The notes below the pieces were generated by a model. The model had not been told where the DNA came from and searched no databases. It saw only the letters and a list, made by a program, of their open reading frames with translations. A program made the translations under genes and the position numbers. From Candidatus Binatia bacterium (GTDB taxonomy: Bacteria; Eisenbacteria; RBG-16-71-46; SZUA-252), in the NCBI GenBank assembly GCA_035631035.1, contig DASQJL010000060.1, positions 62,001 through 126,000 on the forward strand: DNA of 64,000 nucleotides, in the 5' to 3' direction. Positions 8,175 to 17,102 of this stretch are shown here, piece after piece; the first letter of the stretch is position 1, and each line of letters starts with the position of its first letter.

Positions 8175-9329
8175 ATGCGTCTCGCGCTCGCGCTCGCCCT
8201 TGCGATCCCCGTTCTCGCCCCGCTCTCCGGCGTCTCCTGCGCGGCCGCCGCCAGGACGTCCAAGGATCCGCTGGCCTCCGGCCCGCTCCGCGCGACCGCG
8301 GTCGGCCGGTACGACTTCGAGTCGGCGAACTCCCGGATCGACACGCCCGACCCCGCGGCCGACCCGTCGCTCGTGCCCGAGGAGCTGAGCGGCCTGGTCC
8401 GGATCGAGGGGGACCGCTACCTCGCGATCGGCGACGCGCACGCCACCGTGCATTCCCTGACGATCACGGTGGATCCCCGCACCGGCGCGGTCCGGGGGGC
8501 TTCGTTCGGGGCGCCGATCCTCCTTCGGGACGCTCCGGGGTCGCGCCTGCCCGAGCCCGCGATGGCCGAGGACCGCGAGGCGATCGCGTACGACCCCGTC
8601 AAGAAGGAGATCCTGATCGCCAACGAGCAGACGGGAGCGGACAAGCGGTGGCCCTCGATCGAGCGCTACGGGATGGACGGAAAGACGGTGGCGGTGCTGC
8701 GCGCCGATTCGGACCCCGCGCTCGCGCCCTTCCTGCACGCGCGCGCCAACCGGGGATTCGAATCGCTCACGCGGTCCGACGATGGGACCTACTGGACGGC
8801 CAACGAGGACGCCCTCCTCGGGGACGGGCCGGCCGCATCCGATTCCGCGGGCGCCACGGTCCGGCTGCTGCATCTCGACGGCGATCTCCACCCGGTCGCC
8901 CAGTTCGCCTATCCGCTCGATCCCTGGTCCCGGAAGATCCGGAATCCCTCGATCGTCTCCGGCAAGGAGATCAGCGGCCTGAGCGAGCTGGTGACGCTTC
9001 CGGGCGGACGGCTGCTCGCGCTCGAGCGTGCCTTCGGCGGCGACATCGGGGGGTATGCGAGCCTGCGAAGCCGCCTCTATCTCGTGGACCTCGCCGGCGC
9101 GACCGATGTCTCGACGCCCGAGTACAGGGACGGGCTCGCCGGGAAACGCTACCGCCCCGCGCGGAAGACGCTCCTCTGGGAAGAGGGGTGGGGACTCACC
9201 GATTCCAACTTCGAGGGGATGGCGCTGGGCCCCGAGCTCGCGGACGGAAGCCGCCTGCTCCTGCTGATCGCGGACAACAACGGCGGCTCCGCCCAGGCGC
9301 TCTTCACCCTGCGTCTTCGAAAGCGCTGA
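8175..9329 (+). CDS. exported phytase-like esterase-domain protein
   Basis: 384 residues with a signal peptide (MRLALALALAIPVLAPLSGVSCAAA, possibly lipoprotein-like at the cysteine). It belongs to the 'esterase-like activity of phytase' beta-propeller family: the blocks VPEELSGLVRIEGDRYLAIGD, EAIAYDPVKKEILIANE, NRGFESLTRSDDGTYWTANE and DSNFEGMALGPEL are spaced as in that family. It probably acts in the periplasm; activity within this family is poorly defined. It lies downstream of tryptophanase in the same direction and may be cotranscribed. Confidence 0.8.
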   Translation: MRLALALALAIPVLAPLSGVSCAAAARTSKDPLASGPLRATAVGRYDFESANSRIDTPDPAADPSLVPEELSGLVRIEGDRYLAIGDAHATVHSLTITVDPRTGAVRGASFGAPILLRDAPGSRLPEPAMAEDREAIAYDPVKKEILIANEQTGADKRWPSIERYGMDGKTVAVLRADSDPALAPFLHARANRGFESLTRSDDGTYWTANEDALLGDGPAASDSAGATVRLLHLDGDLHPVAQFAYPLDPWSRKIRNPSIVSGKEISGLSELVTLPGGRLLALERAFGGDIGGYASLRSRLYLVDLAGATDVSTPEYRDGLAGKRYRPARKTLLWEEGWGLTDSNFEGMALGPELADGSRLLLLIADNNGGSAQALFTLRLRKR

Positions 9330-9362
9330 TCCGCCCGCGGGGCGCGCCGCGAGCGGACCCGT

Positions 9363-9914
9363 TCACGTCTCCAGCTTGATCCTGGTTCGCCGCTCCTCGC
9401 GCCGGGGCTGCGGCACGGCGACTTCGAGCCGGCCGTTCTGAAAGCGGGCCTTCACGTGGTCGGCATCCACCGGGTGCGGTAGCGCCACCTCGCGGCGGAA
9501 CGGGCCGTAGCCCCAGCGGCTTCGCGCGTCGACGCCGCCGTCCTGCGGCCGGTCGTCGAGCCGCTCCCCTTCCACGACCAGCATCTGGTCCTCCACGCGA
9601 ACCTCCACGTCCTTCCGCTCCAGCCCCGGAAGGTCGAGGCAAACGATGAGCGCGCCGTCCCTCTCGTAGACCCGCGCGGGCGGGGACCACGTCTCGCGCA
9701 CCGCGCGCTCGTTCGGGCGCCAGCGATCTTCCATGGGGTAGCCCGCGGGCATCGAGCCGCCGGCCGGCGATCGCCACGCCGAGACATGCGGGCCGCGGTC
9801 CGTGCGCCGCGATCGCGGCTCGCTCTTCTCACGCTTCTCCTGCTCCCGCGTCTCGCGGGCGCGTCTCCGGATCTCCTCCAGCCTGACCTCTTCGGTCCGA
9901 TCACGATCGTCCAT
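9363..9914 (-). CDS. Hsp20/alpha-crystallin small heat-shock protein
   Basis: 183 residues. A highly charged N-terminus (residues 1-50, rich in Arg and Glu) precedes the alpha-crystallin domain (about 85-178) with LIVCLDLPGLERKDVEVRVEDQ and the closing FQNGRLEVAVP motif, followed by a short basic tail. ATP-independent holdase chaperone. The start is ATG 9914 preceded by AAGGAGA. It is divergent from the CBS gene, and both have sigma-54-like sites in the 268-base gap. Confidence 0.92.
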   Translation of the reverse strand: MDDRDRTEEVRLEEIRRRARETREQEKREKSEPRSRRTDRGPHVSAWRSPAGGSMPAGYPMEDRWRPNERAVRETWSPPARVYERDGALIVCLDLPGLERKDVEVRVEDQMLVVEGERLDDRPQDGGVDARSRWGYGPFRREVALPHPVDADHVKARFQNGRLEVAVPQPRREERRTRIKLET

Positions 9915-10044
9915 GGGGCTCTCCTTTTCGCACCGGGCGGGACGCGACCGCCGCCGCGCTCTCGCGCCGGGGTTCGCACGTCCGCCGCGCCATCCACGCT
10001 GCCCCCGTGGGGCAGGGCGCATTCGTATCAGCCTGGGTCGGCGT

Positions 10045-10060
10045 CGCAAGGACCACGCCG
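10045..10060 (-). promoter_or_regulatory. sigma-54-type promoter for the first Hsp20 gene
   Basis: Minus-strand CGGCGTGGTCCTTGCG has the GGC and TTGC blocks with correct spacing. The leader would be about 120 bases. It is weaker than most others because two -24 positions differ. Confidence 0.5.
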
Positions 10061-10087
10061 CGCCGGGCCCTTCGGAGATGCGGAAAC

Positions 10088-10103
10088 GGGCTCGCCTCTT
10101 GCA
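10088..10103 (+). promoter_or_regulatory. sigma-54-type promoter for the CBS gene
   Basis: GGGCTCGCCTCTTGCA, with GGC, CG and a full TTGCA at the right spacing. The predicted start is near 10114, leaving a leader of about 68 bases. Confidence 0.65.
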
Positions 10104-10182
10104 TTGGCGCGGGGCGGCAGGGCCCGGGGCCTCGGCCGCCGGGTGGGGCGAACGAACGCTCGTGATGAAAGGAGGCAACACG

Positions 10183-10659
10183 ATGCAGGTCCGTGAAATC
10201 ATGACCCGGGAGCCGGCATGCTGCTCCCCCGACACCAAGGTTCAGGAAATCGCCCGGATGATGGTGGAGCACGACTGCGGTGGCATTCCGGTCATCGAGT
10301 CGTCAGGGTCGAAGCGGCCCATGGGCCTCGTGACCGACCGCGACATCGCGACCCGCGTGGTGGCCGAGGGGCGCGATCCCGCGCGGACGACGGCGCGGGA
10401 GTGCATGTCCTCGCCGGTGTTCACCGTAACCCCCGAGACCGACGTGGCCCGGTGCTGCGACATCTTGGAGAAGAACCAGATCCGTCGCGTGCCGGTCGTG
10501 GACGAGCGCGGCCAGGTGTGCGGGATGATCGCGCAGGCCGACATCGCCACCTTCGCGTCCGAGCGGGATACCGCCGAAGTCGTGCGGAGCATCTCGCAGC
10601 CCTCGGGCAGCTCGCCGCGCACGCGCACGACCGAGCGGTCCTCGAGCGGCCGGCTGTAG
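10183..10659 (+). CDS. CBS-domain-pair protein
   Basis: 158 residues with two CBS domains (about 1-60 and 70-132: VREIMTREPACCSPDTKVQEIARMM, then ARECMSSPVFTVTPETDVARCCDIL). These domains usually bind adenine nucleotides or S-adenosylmethionine and sense energy state. The start is ATG 10183 behind AAAGGAGG. The Ser/Thr/Arg-rich tail (about 135-158) is low complexity. No fused enzyme domain is present, so it is probably a stand-alone sensor or partner protein. A sigma-54-like promoter precedes it. Confidence 0.88.
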   Translation: MQVREIMTREPACCSPDTKVQEIARMMVEHDCGGIPVIESSGSKRPMGLVTDRDIATRVVAEGRDPARTTARECMSSPVFTVTPETDVARCCDILEKNQIRRVPVVDERGQVCGMIAQADIATFASERDTAEVVRSISQPSGSSPRTRTTERSSSGRL

Positions 10660-10678
10660 GGGCGGGTGAGGCGCGGCT

Positions 10679-12034
10679 CTAGGAGCCGCTCGCGAACGCG
10701 TCGATGAGCCGGGCGACGTGCTTCGCGTGCTTGGCGTACAGCGAGACGAGGAGGTTTTCGTCCGGTGCGTGGGCCCGCGTGTCGGGATAGCCGAAGCCGG
10801 CCGTGGCGACCGGGACTCCCAGGTGGCGGATGAACGACTCGTTGGGACCGGAGCCGCCGATCATCGGCACGATCCGCATCGGAACGCCGAACGCCGGTAG
10901 CGCGGTCGTGGCCACGAGGCGCAGGAAGGGATGGTCCGGATCGGTGCGGCCCGCGGGGTTTCCCCCCAGGAAGCGGATCGCCACGTCCGGGAACCCTTCG
11001 CGGTCGAGATGGGCGCGCAGGTTCCGGAGCACCTCCTCCGGCGTCTGGTCGGGAACGAGCCGGAAGTCGACCTTGGCCTTCGCCCGCGCGGGTAGAACCG
11101 TCTTGGAGCCCGCTCCCTGGTAGCCCGAATCGAGCCCGCAGATCGTGCAGGTCGGCTCGAACACTTCGGCGATGCGGAGCTCCGCGCCTCCCCGCAGTCC
11201 TCGCAGGTACTGCTTCACGCCGTAGAGCTCGCGGTATTCCTCCGCCGTCTCGGGCATGGCCTCGATCAGCTCGCGGTCGCGCGCCGAGGGCGGCCGTACC
11301 GAGTCGTAGTGCCCCGCGATCCGGATCCGCTCGTCGGGACCCTTGAGACTGGCGAGCGCCCAGGTGAGCCGCCACGCCGCGTTCGGAAAGATGGAGCCTC
11401 CGACGCCCGAGTGGGCGTCGCGGTCCGCCGTCTCGACCGTCAGCTCGACGTAGCAGATCCCGCGAAGCCCCGCGTGCAGCACCGGCACTCCGCCCTGGTC
11501 CACGTAACCGAACTCCCAGAGGCAGCCCTCCCCCGCGAGGCGCTCCTTGTGGTCGCGCACGAACGCCGGGAGATTCGGGCTTCCGATCTCCTCCTCCCCT
11601 TCCAGCACCCAGACGATCCGGCACGGAAGCTCTCCCCGCTCGGCGAGAAGGGCGTCGATCGCGAGCAGGCGGGCCGTGAAGTGCCCCTTGTCGTCGCTCA
11701 CGCCGCGCGCGATCAGGCGGTCGCCCCGCCGCGTCGCCTCGAACGGCGGACTGGTCCACAGCTCGAGTGGTTCCGGGGGCTGGACGTCGTAGTGGTTATA
11801 GATGAGGAGGGTGCGGTCGGAGGCGCCGGGACGGTCCGCCACGATCACCGGAAAGCCCGGCACGCGCGGGAACTCGACCGCGAACCCTCGATCGCGCAGC
11901 ATCCCGGCCGCCAGCTCGGCGCACGCGTCCATGCCGACGTTCTGCGCCGCGATGCTCGGCTGCGCGACGAGGCGCGCGAGCTCCTCGAGATTCCGCTCCA
12001 GGCGGCTCTCGATGGCGCGCTCGACGGCCCCCAT
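10679..12034 (-). CDS. M20-family dipeptidase/metallopeptidase
   Basis: 451 residues of the M20/dipeptidase family. YNHYDVQPPEP carries the first zinc ligand (His) and the catalytic Asp, GVSDDKG the bridging Asp, and LEGEEEIGSP the Glu-Glu pair. A lid domain follows (AHSGVGGSIFPNAAWRLTWAL) and the last ligand region is GGSGPNESF. Cytoplasmic, probably cleaving dipeptides or N-terminal residues. The start is uncertain: ATG 12034, or GTG 12052 just ten bases after the stop of the thioredoxin-like selenoprotein gene. The two genes probably form an operon. Confidence 0.88.
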   Translation of the reverse strand: MGAVERAIESRLERNLEELARLVAQPSIAAQNVGMDACAELAAGMLRDRGFAVEFPRVPGFPVIVADRPGASDRTLLIYNHYDVQPPEPLELWTSPPFEATRRGDRLIARGVSDDKGHFTARLLAIDALLAERGELPCRIVWVLEGEEEIGSPNLPAFVRDHKERLAGEGCLWEFGYVDQGGVPVLHAGLRGICYVELTVETADRDAHSGVGGSIFPNAAWRLTWALASLKGPDERIRIAGHYDSVRPPSARDRELIEAMPETAEEYRELYGVKQYLRGLRGGAELRIAEVFEPTCTICGLDSGYQGAGSKTVLPARAKAKVDFRLVPDQTPEEVLRNLRAHLDREGFPDVAIRFLGGNPAGRTDPDHPFLRLVATTALPAFGVPMRIVPMIGGSGPNESFIRHLGVPVATAGFGYPDTRAHAPDENLLVSLYAKHAKHVARLIDAFASGS

Positions 12035-12062
12035 CCGGTCTGCGGTCGTCACGCCGGGCAGT

Positions 12063-12629
12063 CTACACCCAGACCGATGCCTTGCGGGTCCACTCGCTTT
12101 CGGGATAGCGCTCGCGCAGCAGCACCGCCGTGTCGCGCAGCGGCGCGGGCTGGTTCTTCGACTTGTACGCCGAGACCCCCGCCCAGTAGCAGGCCTCGGG
12201 CGCGGCGCCCGCGCGAGGATGCTCCTCGCAGACGGCGTGGAAGCGCCGCTCGGCGCCCGCGAAGTCCTCCCGCTCGTAGAGGAGGCGTCCCAGTCCCATC
12301 TCGAGCTGGGCCAGGAAGTCGTCCGCCGGCAGGAACCCCTCGATCCGGTACCGCTCCGTTCCATCGGGCTCCAGCACGAGCTGGGTGGGCGTCCACGTGG
12401 CGTGGAAGCGCTGGAAGGTCTCCGGCTGCTGCTTGATGTGCGCCTTGACCGGGATGAAGTTGTCGGTGATGAAGCGCGCAACCCGCTCGTCGGGATAGAC
12501 CTCGGCTTCCAGCCGAGCGCATCCGCTTCACATGGGGGCCGCGCTAAAATCCAAGAGGAGCGGCTTGGTTCCGGCCCGGGCCTGCGCCAGGGCATCGTCC
12601 ACGTTGGTGAGCCAGGGGATCGTCGCCAT
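12063..12629 (-). CDS. thioredoxin-like protein with in-frame TGA, probable selenoprotein
   Basis: Read through the TGA at 12530-12528, this is one continuous 188-codon frame. It begins MATIPWLTNVDDALAQARAG and continues LLLDFSAAPM-U-SGC-ARLEAEVY. The TGA falls exactly on the first cysteine position of a thioredoxin CxxC motif, giving U34-S-G-C37 after the usual beta strand. The thioredoxin pattern continues with FIPVKAHIK and WTPTQLVLEPDG (cis-Pro region). Residues about 110-188 look like TPR-type helices (ERRFHAVCEEHP, AACYW-like). A hairpin fitting a bacterial SECIS follows the TGA. The start is ATG 12629 with a GGGAGGG ribosome site. A nonsense mutation is the alternative, but both sides of the TGA keep family similarity and frame. 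No selA, selB, selC or selD is seen in the window. Confidence 0.82.
12501..12517 (-). promoter_or_regulatory. candidate bacterial SECIS hairpin
   Basis: On the minus strand CTCGGCT-GGA-AGCCGAG forms a perfect seven-base-pair stem with a GGA loop. The loop starts 17 bases after the TGA. Known bacterial SECIS elements lie directly downstream of the UGA, with the apical loop about 16-37 bases away and a G among the first loop bases; this fits. Confidence 0.72.
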
Positions 12630-12643
12630 GATGGAACCCTCCC

Positions 12644-13120
12644 ATGTCGAATAGAACGAGCGCCGGGCTAATGATCTTCCGCCGCCGCGGCGCGTCGTTC
12701 GAGGTGTTGTTGGTGCATCCGGGGGGACCGTTCTGGAAGGACAAGGACGCGGGCGCGTGGTCGATTCCGAAGGGGGAATTCGAGGACGACGAGCCGGCGC
12801 TCGACGCCGCGCGCCGCGAATTCGAAGAGGAGACCGGCTTCGCGGCGGCGGGACCCTTCACGCCCCTCCGCCCCCTGCGGCAGAAGAGCGGCAAGGTGAT
12901 CCACGCCTGGGCGGCCGAGGGCGACCTCGACGCGTCGGCGGTCCGGAGCAATACCTTCACGCTGGAATGGCCGCCGCGGTCGGGGCGGCAGCAGGCGTTT
13001 CCGGAGGTGGACCGGGCGGCCTGGTTCGCCCCGGACGAGGCGGCGCGGCGCATCCATCCCGGCCAGGCGCCGTTCCTCATGGAGCTCACGGAGCACCTCG
13101 CCGGTCGCGGCCGGAGCTAG
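12644..13120 (+). CDS. Nudix hydrolase
   Basis: 158 residues. The Nudix box is complete: G-EFEDD-E, seven residues, then REFEEETGF. The N-terminus SAGLMIFRRRG and VHPGGPFWKDKDAGAWSIPKGE are typical of small bacterial Nudix proteins that hydrolyse nucleoside diphosphate derivatives; the substrate is unknown. The start codon lies only 14 bases from the start of the divergent selenoprotein gene and has no ribosome site of its own. It ends with a four-base overlap with the convergent PBP gene. Confidence 0.9.
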   Translation: MSNRTSAGLMIFRRRGASFEVLLVHPGGPFWKDKDAGAWSIPKGEFEDDEPALDAARREFEEETGFAAAGPFTPLRPLRQKSGKVIHAWAAEGDLDASAVRSNTFTLEWPPRSGRQQAFPEVDRAAWFAPDEAARRIHPGQAPFLMELTEHLAGRGRS

Positions 13121-16100
13121 AGCCGCCCTCCGGCGGAAGTGCGCGAGGGCGCTTCCCAATCCCACTGGCGGCGGTCGTTGTCGCGCCGCTTCTTCGCCCG
13201 CTCGGCCTCGCGCTTCCGGCTCTCGTCGTCGCGCTCCTTGACGGCCGTGTCGCCGGTCTGCGCCGGCGTTCCGGACTTCACGTCGTCTGACGCGGCAGGC
13301 GCCCCGGCGGCCGGAGCCGCTCCGGCCTGGGGAGCGACGGGCGGTGTCGCGGGCGTCACGGCCGCCGAGTCCGTCGAAGCGTCGTCCGGCACGCCCGCGC
13401 CCTCCGCGACCGCGACCGCGTTCATGGCGGCGGGAGCGGAGCCGCCCACCAGGTGCATGCGCTTCTCGATCGTGGGCGCGAGCCGCCGCAGCACCTCGAC
13501 CGGAAGAACGCTGGTGAAGGTGTACTGGTCGGCCTCGGGACCCAGGACCGACGCCGTGACCACGCCGTAGTAGCGGTCGCCGAGACAGAAGGCGAAGGCC
13601 GCCGTGCGGCTGACGGCCCGCGAGGACAGGAGCCTCCTGCCTCGCCCGAAGGTGTCGAATCGGTTGTCGCCCGTGCCCGTCTTGCCGCCGACCCAGATGG
13701 GCGCGCCGGTCGAGTCCACGAAGGCGCCGCGCAGGCGCGCCGCGGTTCCGCGCTCGACCACGTCACCCAGGACCGAGCGGGCGGCGCGCGCCACCTCGGG
13801 CGGGACCAGCAGGTCCCCTCCCTGCGGAGCGGGCGCGTCGAGCCTCGTTTCGTACGGCGTGTCGCTGGCGAAGGCGATCTCCTGGATCAGCGCGGGGGGA
13901 CGGCGGACGCCGTCGTTCACCAGGACGCCCATCAGATCGGCCAGGGCCGCCGGCTGGTCGGACGAGCTGCCGATCGCCGTGGCATACGAGGGAACGAGGC
14001 GGGAGAAGGGGAAGCCGAGCCGCCGCCAATAGGGGGTCATGCGCGCGAACGCGTCGCGCTCGATCCGCGCGCGCAGCCGATTGTCCTGTGCCGCCCGGTT
14101 CCTCGTCCGGAAGAGCCACGCCATCTGTTCCGGCGTTCCCTCCTCGGCCGCGACCTGGCGAAGCATCCAGGTCCGCTCGGGGGTGTCCTTGGGTCCGAGG
14201 ATCTTCTCCGCGTCGTACGGAAGCCGCGCCTCGTGGTAGCGGACCAGGTCGCGCATGAGCCGGATGAAGACGAGATTGGTCGAGTGGACGACCGCCTCGC
14301 GGATCGGCAGGATCTGGCTGTTCTCCGACTTGTCGTAGTTCTCGAACGTGAGCAGCCCGCCCCCGGTGAAGAACAGCTCGTAGGGGCTCGCCGAATACTT
14401 CCGGTCGAGCGACTTGGAGAGGAAGTCCGACAGCGTGATGCCCGGGTTGTCGCGGACCGTCTCGGCGGCCCACTGCGTGAGCGGGTCGCGGGAAGCTCTC
14501 GCCCGGTCCCGGACCACGTCGTCCGGGAGCGCCGAGAGGGTCTGGTGCAGCTCGGCCATCACGTTCAGGTAATGGACCAGCGTCCGGAGCTTCGCGGTGC
14601 TCCCCAGCTCCATCTTGGTCCCCTCGTTCACGTCGAAAGGACCCTCCACGTTGTCGGCGTGCACGCGCACCACGTCTCCGGTGGGCGTGCGCTCGCGGAG
14701 GATCATGCTGTAGACCACGCGGCCCGGATCGCCGTCCAAGAGCAGGTGCGCCGCCTTGAGCCCGGTCGAGTCGACGTAGCCCTCGTCGTTCATCCGGTGG
14801 AAGAAGGCGGTGACGTCCCGCTCGAGCCCGGCGTTCACCGTGGTCTTCACGTTCACGTGCAGCCGGTCGAGGTCGTAGAGATTCGGCACGCCGAGCAGGT
14901 TCCGAAGGCGCATGCGCACCAGCACCGTCGCCTTGTCGGTCTGCGTGCGGTAGCGCTGGGTCGACACGTCGGCGAAGCGGAGGCGCGTCTTGATGACCGC
15001 GCCGGCCAGCTTGGGCTCGAGCAGCCCCCGGCTCGCCATCAGTTTCACGAACTTGTCCACCCGGTCCTCGAGCGCGTCCCGGTCCGAAACGAGGTAGCGG
15101 GAGGGCGCGCGCACCGCGCAGACCAGGGCGAGCACCTCCTTGAGCGCCCGCGCCCGCGCCTTGGTGACGCGCGTCTTGGCCAGCGCGGCGTAGACCTTCT
15201 CCGGCGCGGTGCCGAACCAGACCCGAAGCCCCTCGTCCATGCCGAACACCTCGCCGTAGCGGGGGGTGCCGCCCAGCGGAACCGTGTTCACGTAGTCGAG
15301 CACGATGCGCCGGCGTTCCTCGACCGTGCGCGGCCCCAGTCGATAGACGCGAAGGCTCGCGCCGATCATCTGGCGCAGCTTCTCCACGGCTCCGGACGTC
15401 CGGCCGCTCGGCGAATGGCGGTACTTCTCCATCTGGACCGCCAGCGTGCTCCCGCCCTCGACCGGCGTCGGGAGGCCGAGACGGCTCGCCGCGTAGATGA
15501 CCATCGCCTTGGCCGAGCGGCTCCAGTCGATGGCGGGATTGGCGTAGGGGCTGTCGAAGCGGTCCAGCTCGCGGTTCTCGATGAAGAGGAGGCTCTTCAC
15601 CACGTCGGGCGGGATCTGCTCGAAGCGCGCGAAGGTCCGCCGGGTCCCCATGGCGTCATAGAGGGGCTCCCCGCCCGAGCCGTCGATCACGAGTCCCGCG
15701 ACCGGGGGTTCGGGATAGGGGGGCGGCACCCCGAGACCGGCGACCAGGGCCATCGTCTTCGTGAAGCGCGCCTGGGATTGGTACTCGAAGCCGCGCGCCT
15801 CGAGCCGCTTCGCGAACTCGGGGACGCGGGAATACCCGAGGCGCGTGTCGAACGGGCCCGACTTGGGGAACGTGATCCGGGGACTCTTCCCCGGCTCCAC
15901 GCGGTAGCTCATACGGGAGGCGAGCGACGAGAACAGGCGCGACTCCAGCGCCGCGGTCGACATCTCCCAGTGGGCGAAGAGGATGAGGCCGATGCCGGCG
16001 GCGGCCCAGAGCCGGACCGGCAGCCTCCGGCCCTGCTCGGGCTCGGAGGCTGCCTTGGGCGCGGGCATGCCGCGGAACAGCTTGCGGTCGAGGAATACTC

Positions 16101-16149
16101 CTGCCTGGAAGCGGAGCGGCGCGCGAAAGCGATTGAGGTCGATTTTCAT
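13117..16149 (-). CDS. class A penicillin-binding protein (transglycosylase/transpeptidase)
   Basis: 1010 residues. A cytoplasmic N-terminus and one membrane anchor (about 48-65, LWAAAGIGLILFAHW) precede a GT51-like domain (about 180-360) with IENRELDRFDSPYANPAIDW and GGSTLAVQMEK. These are variants of the usual EDxxFxxHxG and GGSTITQQ motifs. The transpeptidase domain has S517-T-A-K520, HSTN and K823-T-G. The last 90 residues are Ala/Pro-rich then strongly charged low complexity. It builds peptidoglycan in the periplasm. It begins 40 bases after the second Hsp20 stop and may be cotranscribed with it. The altered GT51 motifs suggest a divergent subclass. Confidence 0.88.
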   Translation of the reverse strand: MKIDLNRFRAPLRFQAGVFLDRKLFRGMPAPKAASEPEQGRRLPVRLWAAAGIGLILFAHWEMSTAALESRLFSSLASRMSYRVEPGKSPRITFPKSGPFDTRLGYSRVPEFAKRLEARGFEYQSQARFTKTMALVAGLGVPPPYPEPPVAGLVIDGSGGEPLYDAMGTRRTFARFEQIPPDVVKSLLFIENRELDRFDSPYANPAIDWSRSAKAMVIYAASRLGLPTPVEGGSTLAVQMEKYRHSPSGRTSGAVEKLRQMIGASLRVYRLGPRTVEERRRIVLDYVNTVPLGGTPRYGEVFGMDEGLRVWFGTAPEKVYAALAKTRVTKARARALKEVLALVCAVRAPSRYLVSDRDALEDRVDKFVKLMASRGLLEPKLAGAVIKTRLRFADVSTQRYRTQTDKATVLVRMRLRNLLGVPNLYDLDRLHVNVKTTVNAGLERDVTAFFHRMNDEGYVDSTGLKAAHLLLDGDPGRVVYSMILRERTPTGDVVRVHADNVEGPFDVNEGTKMELGSTAKLRTLVHYLNVMAELHQTLSALPDDVVRDRARASRDPLTQWAAETVRDNPGITLSDFLSKSLDRKYSASPYELFFTGGGLLTFENYDKSENSQILPIREAVVHSTNLVFIRLMRDLVRYHEARLPYDAEKILGPKDTPERTWMLRQVAAEEGTPEQMAWLFRTRNRAAQDNRLRARIERDAFARMTPYWRRLGFPFSRLVPSYATAIGSSSDQPAALADLMGVLVNDGVRRPPALIQEIAFASDTPYETRLDAPAPQGGDLLVPPEVARAARSVLGDVVERGTAARLRGAFVDSTGAPIWVGGKTGTGDNRFDTFGRGRRLLSSRAVSRTAAFAFCLGDRYYGVVTASVLGPEADQYTFTSVLPVEVLRRLAPTIEKRMHLVGGSAPAAMNAVAVAEGAGVPDDASTDSAAVTPATPPVAPQAGAAPAAGAPAASDDVKSGTPAQTGDTAVKERDDESRKREAERAKKRRDNDRRQWDWEAPSRTSAGGRL

Positions 16150-16189
16150 GGATTCCTTAGCTTGGATGCAGCGCCGTCGCTCCCGTCTC

Positions 16190-16879
16190 TCAGGTGTCGA
16201 TCTTGACCGTCCGGCGCTCGGTGCGCCGTTCCGGCATGGGGACCCTGACTTCCAGAACCCCGTTCTTGAACTTCGCCTTCAGGTCGCCCGGATCGGCGCC
16301 CGCCGGCAGCGAAACCCGGGTGGAGAAGCGCTCGGCCGCATAGCGCCTGCCGCTCCATTCCTCGCGCCGCTCGTCGCGGCGGCGCTCGTCGTCGCGGCGG
16401 GCCTGATCTCCCTCGCCGCCCTCCTCGCGCGTCCCCTCCACGACCAGGTCTTCGTCCTCGACGAACACGCTCACTTCGTCCTTGTCCCAGCCCGGCAGCT
16501 CCACTCGAACGATCAGGTCGTCACCGCGGTGGAACGTCTCCACCCGCGGCTCCCAGCCGCCCGGGGTGTGGGTGCCGAAGCCGGGTCCCTGCCAGTCTTC
16601 GTAGGAGGGATCCAACCCGTGGGAGAAACGGCTCCAGGGGTAGCTCATGTACCCGGGATAGCCCATATAGGTCGGCGGGCGATAGCCGGTCGCGGACAGC
16701 GGCCCCGCGTAGGGCCAGGCTCCCTGATCGCGCTCCATGCGGCGGCGGCGCTCGCGATATTCCTCGCTGGTCTCGCGACGCGGTCCCATCCCCGATTCCG
16801 GCTGGCGGGCACGTCGCTCCTCGTCCAGTCGTCTCTGTTCGTCCTGCTCCGTCTCGCTGCGGCGATCGATCTGAGCCAT
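16190..16879 (-). CDS. Hsp20 small heat-shock protein with extended N-terminus
   Basis: 229 residues. A long N-terminal arm (1-115) is first charged, then Tyr/Pro/Gly-rich (PPTYMGYPGYMSYPWSRF). The alpha-crystallin domain (about 117-225) has LIVRVELPGWDKDEVSVFVEDE and FKNGVLEVRVP, and holds an Arg/Asp/Glu-rich insert of about 30 residues (REEGGEGDQARRDDERRRDE). It is paralogous to the 9363-9914 protein. The start is ATG 16879 after AAGGAGG. A sigma-54-like site lies about 225 bases upstream. Confidence 0.92.
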   Translation of the reverse strand: MAQIDRRSETEQDEQRRLDEERRARQPESGMGPRRETSEEYRERRRRMERDQGAWPYAGPLSATGYRPPTYMGYPGYMSYPWSRFSHGLDPSYEDWQGPGFGTHTPGGWEPRVETFHRGDDLIVRVELPGWDKDEVSVFVEDEDLVVEGTREEGGEGDQARRDDERRRDERREEWSGRRYAAERFSTRVSLPAGADPGDLKAKFKNGVLEVRVPMPERRTERRTVKIDT

Positions 16880-17102
16880 CGTCGCCTCCTTCCCTGCGAT
16901 GGAAGACTCTACCGTGGTCACCTGTAATCCGTTCCAACCGCCCCGCGCGGGACACGGCTGTACGCTCCGAGGCGATCCCCGGCGGCGTGGAATCGCGAAC
17001 GGGAAGGCGTTGCTGCCGTGAGGGCTACCTTCCTTTTCCGTTCCGTCGCCGGAATGAGGCGGGAGCGCGGGCACGCGCGCCCGGCCACCCATGGATAGAA
17101 GT

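Noticed and set aside
10000-10016. CTGCCCC-CGT-GGGGCAG hairpin between the divergent Hsp20 and CBS genes
   Set aside because: As a terminator it makes no sense between divergent starts and has no T-run. It may be an operator but there is no second copy to support it.
12063-12377. 104-codon frame as the true gene, with the TGA as a real stop
   Set aside because: Coding similarity, ribosome site and thioredoxin core extend upstream in the same frame through the TGA, which falls on the redox cysteine position.
13453-16206. Very long plus-strand open frame opposite the PBP gene
   Set aside because: High G+C makes long antisense frames. Its translation is Arg/Glu/Gly/His-biased without motifs, while the minus strand has complete PBP motifs.
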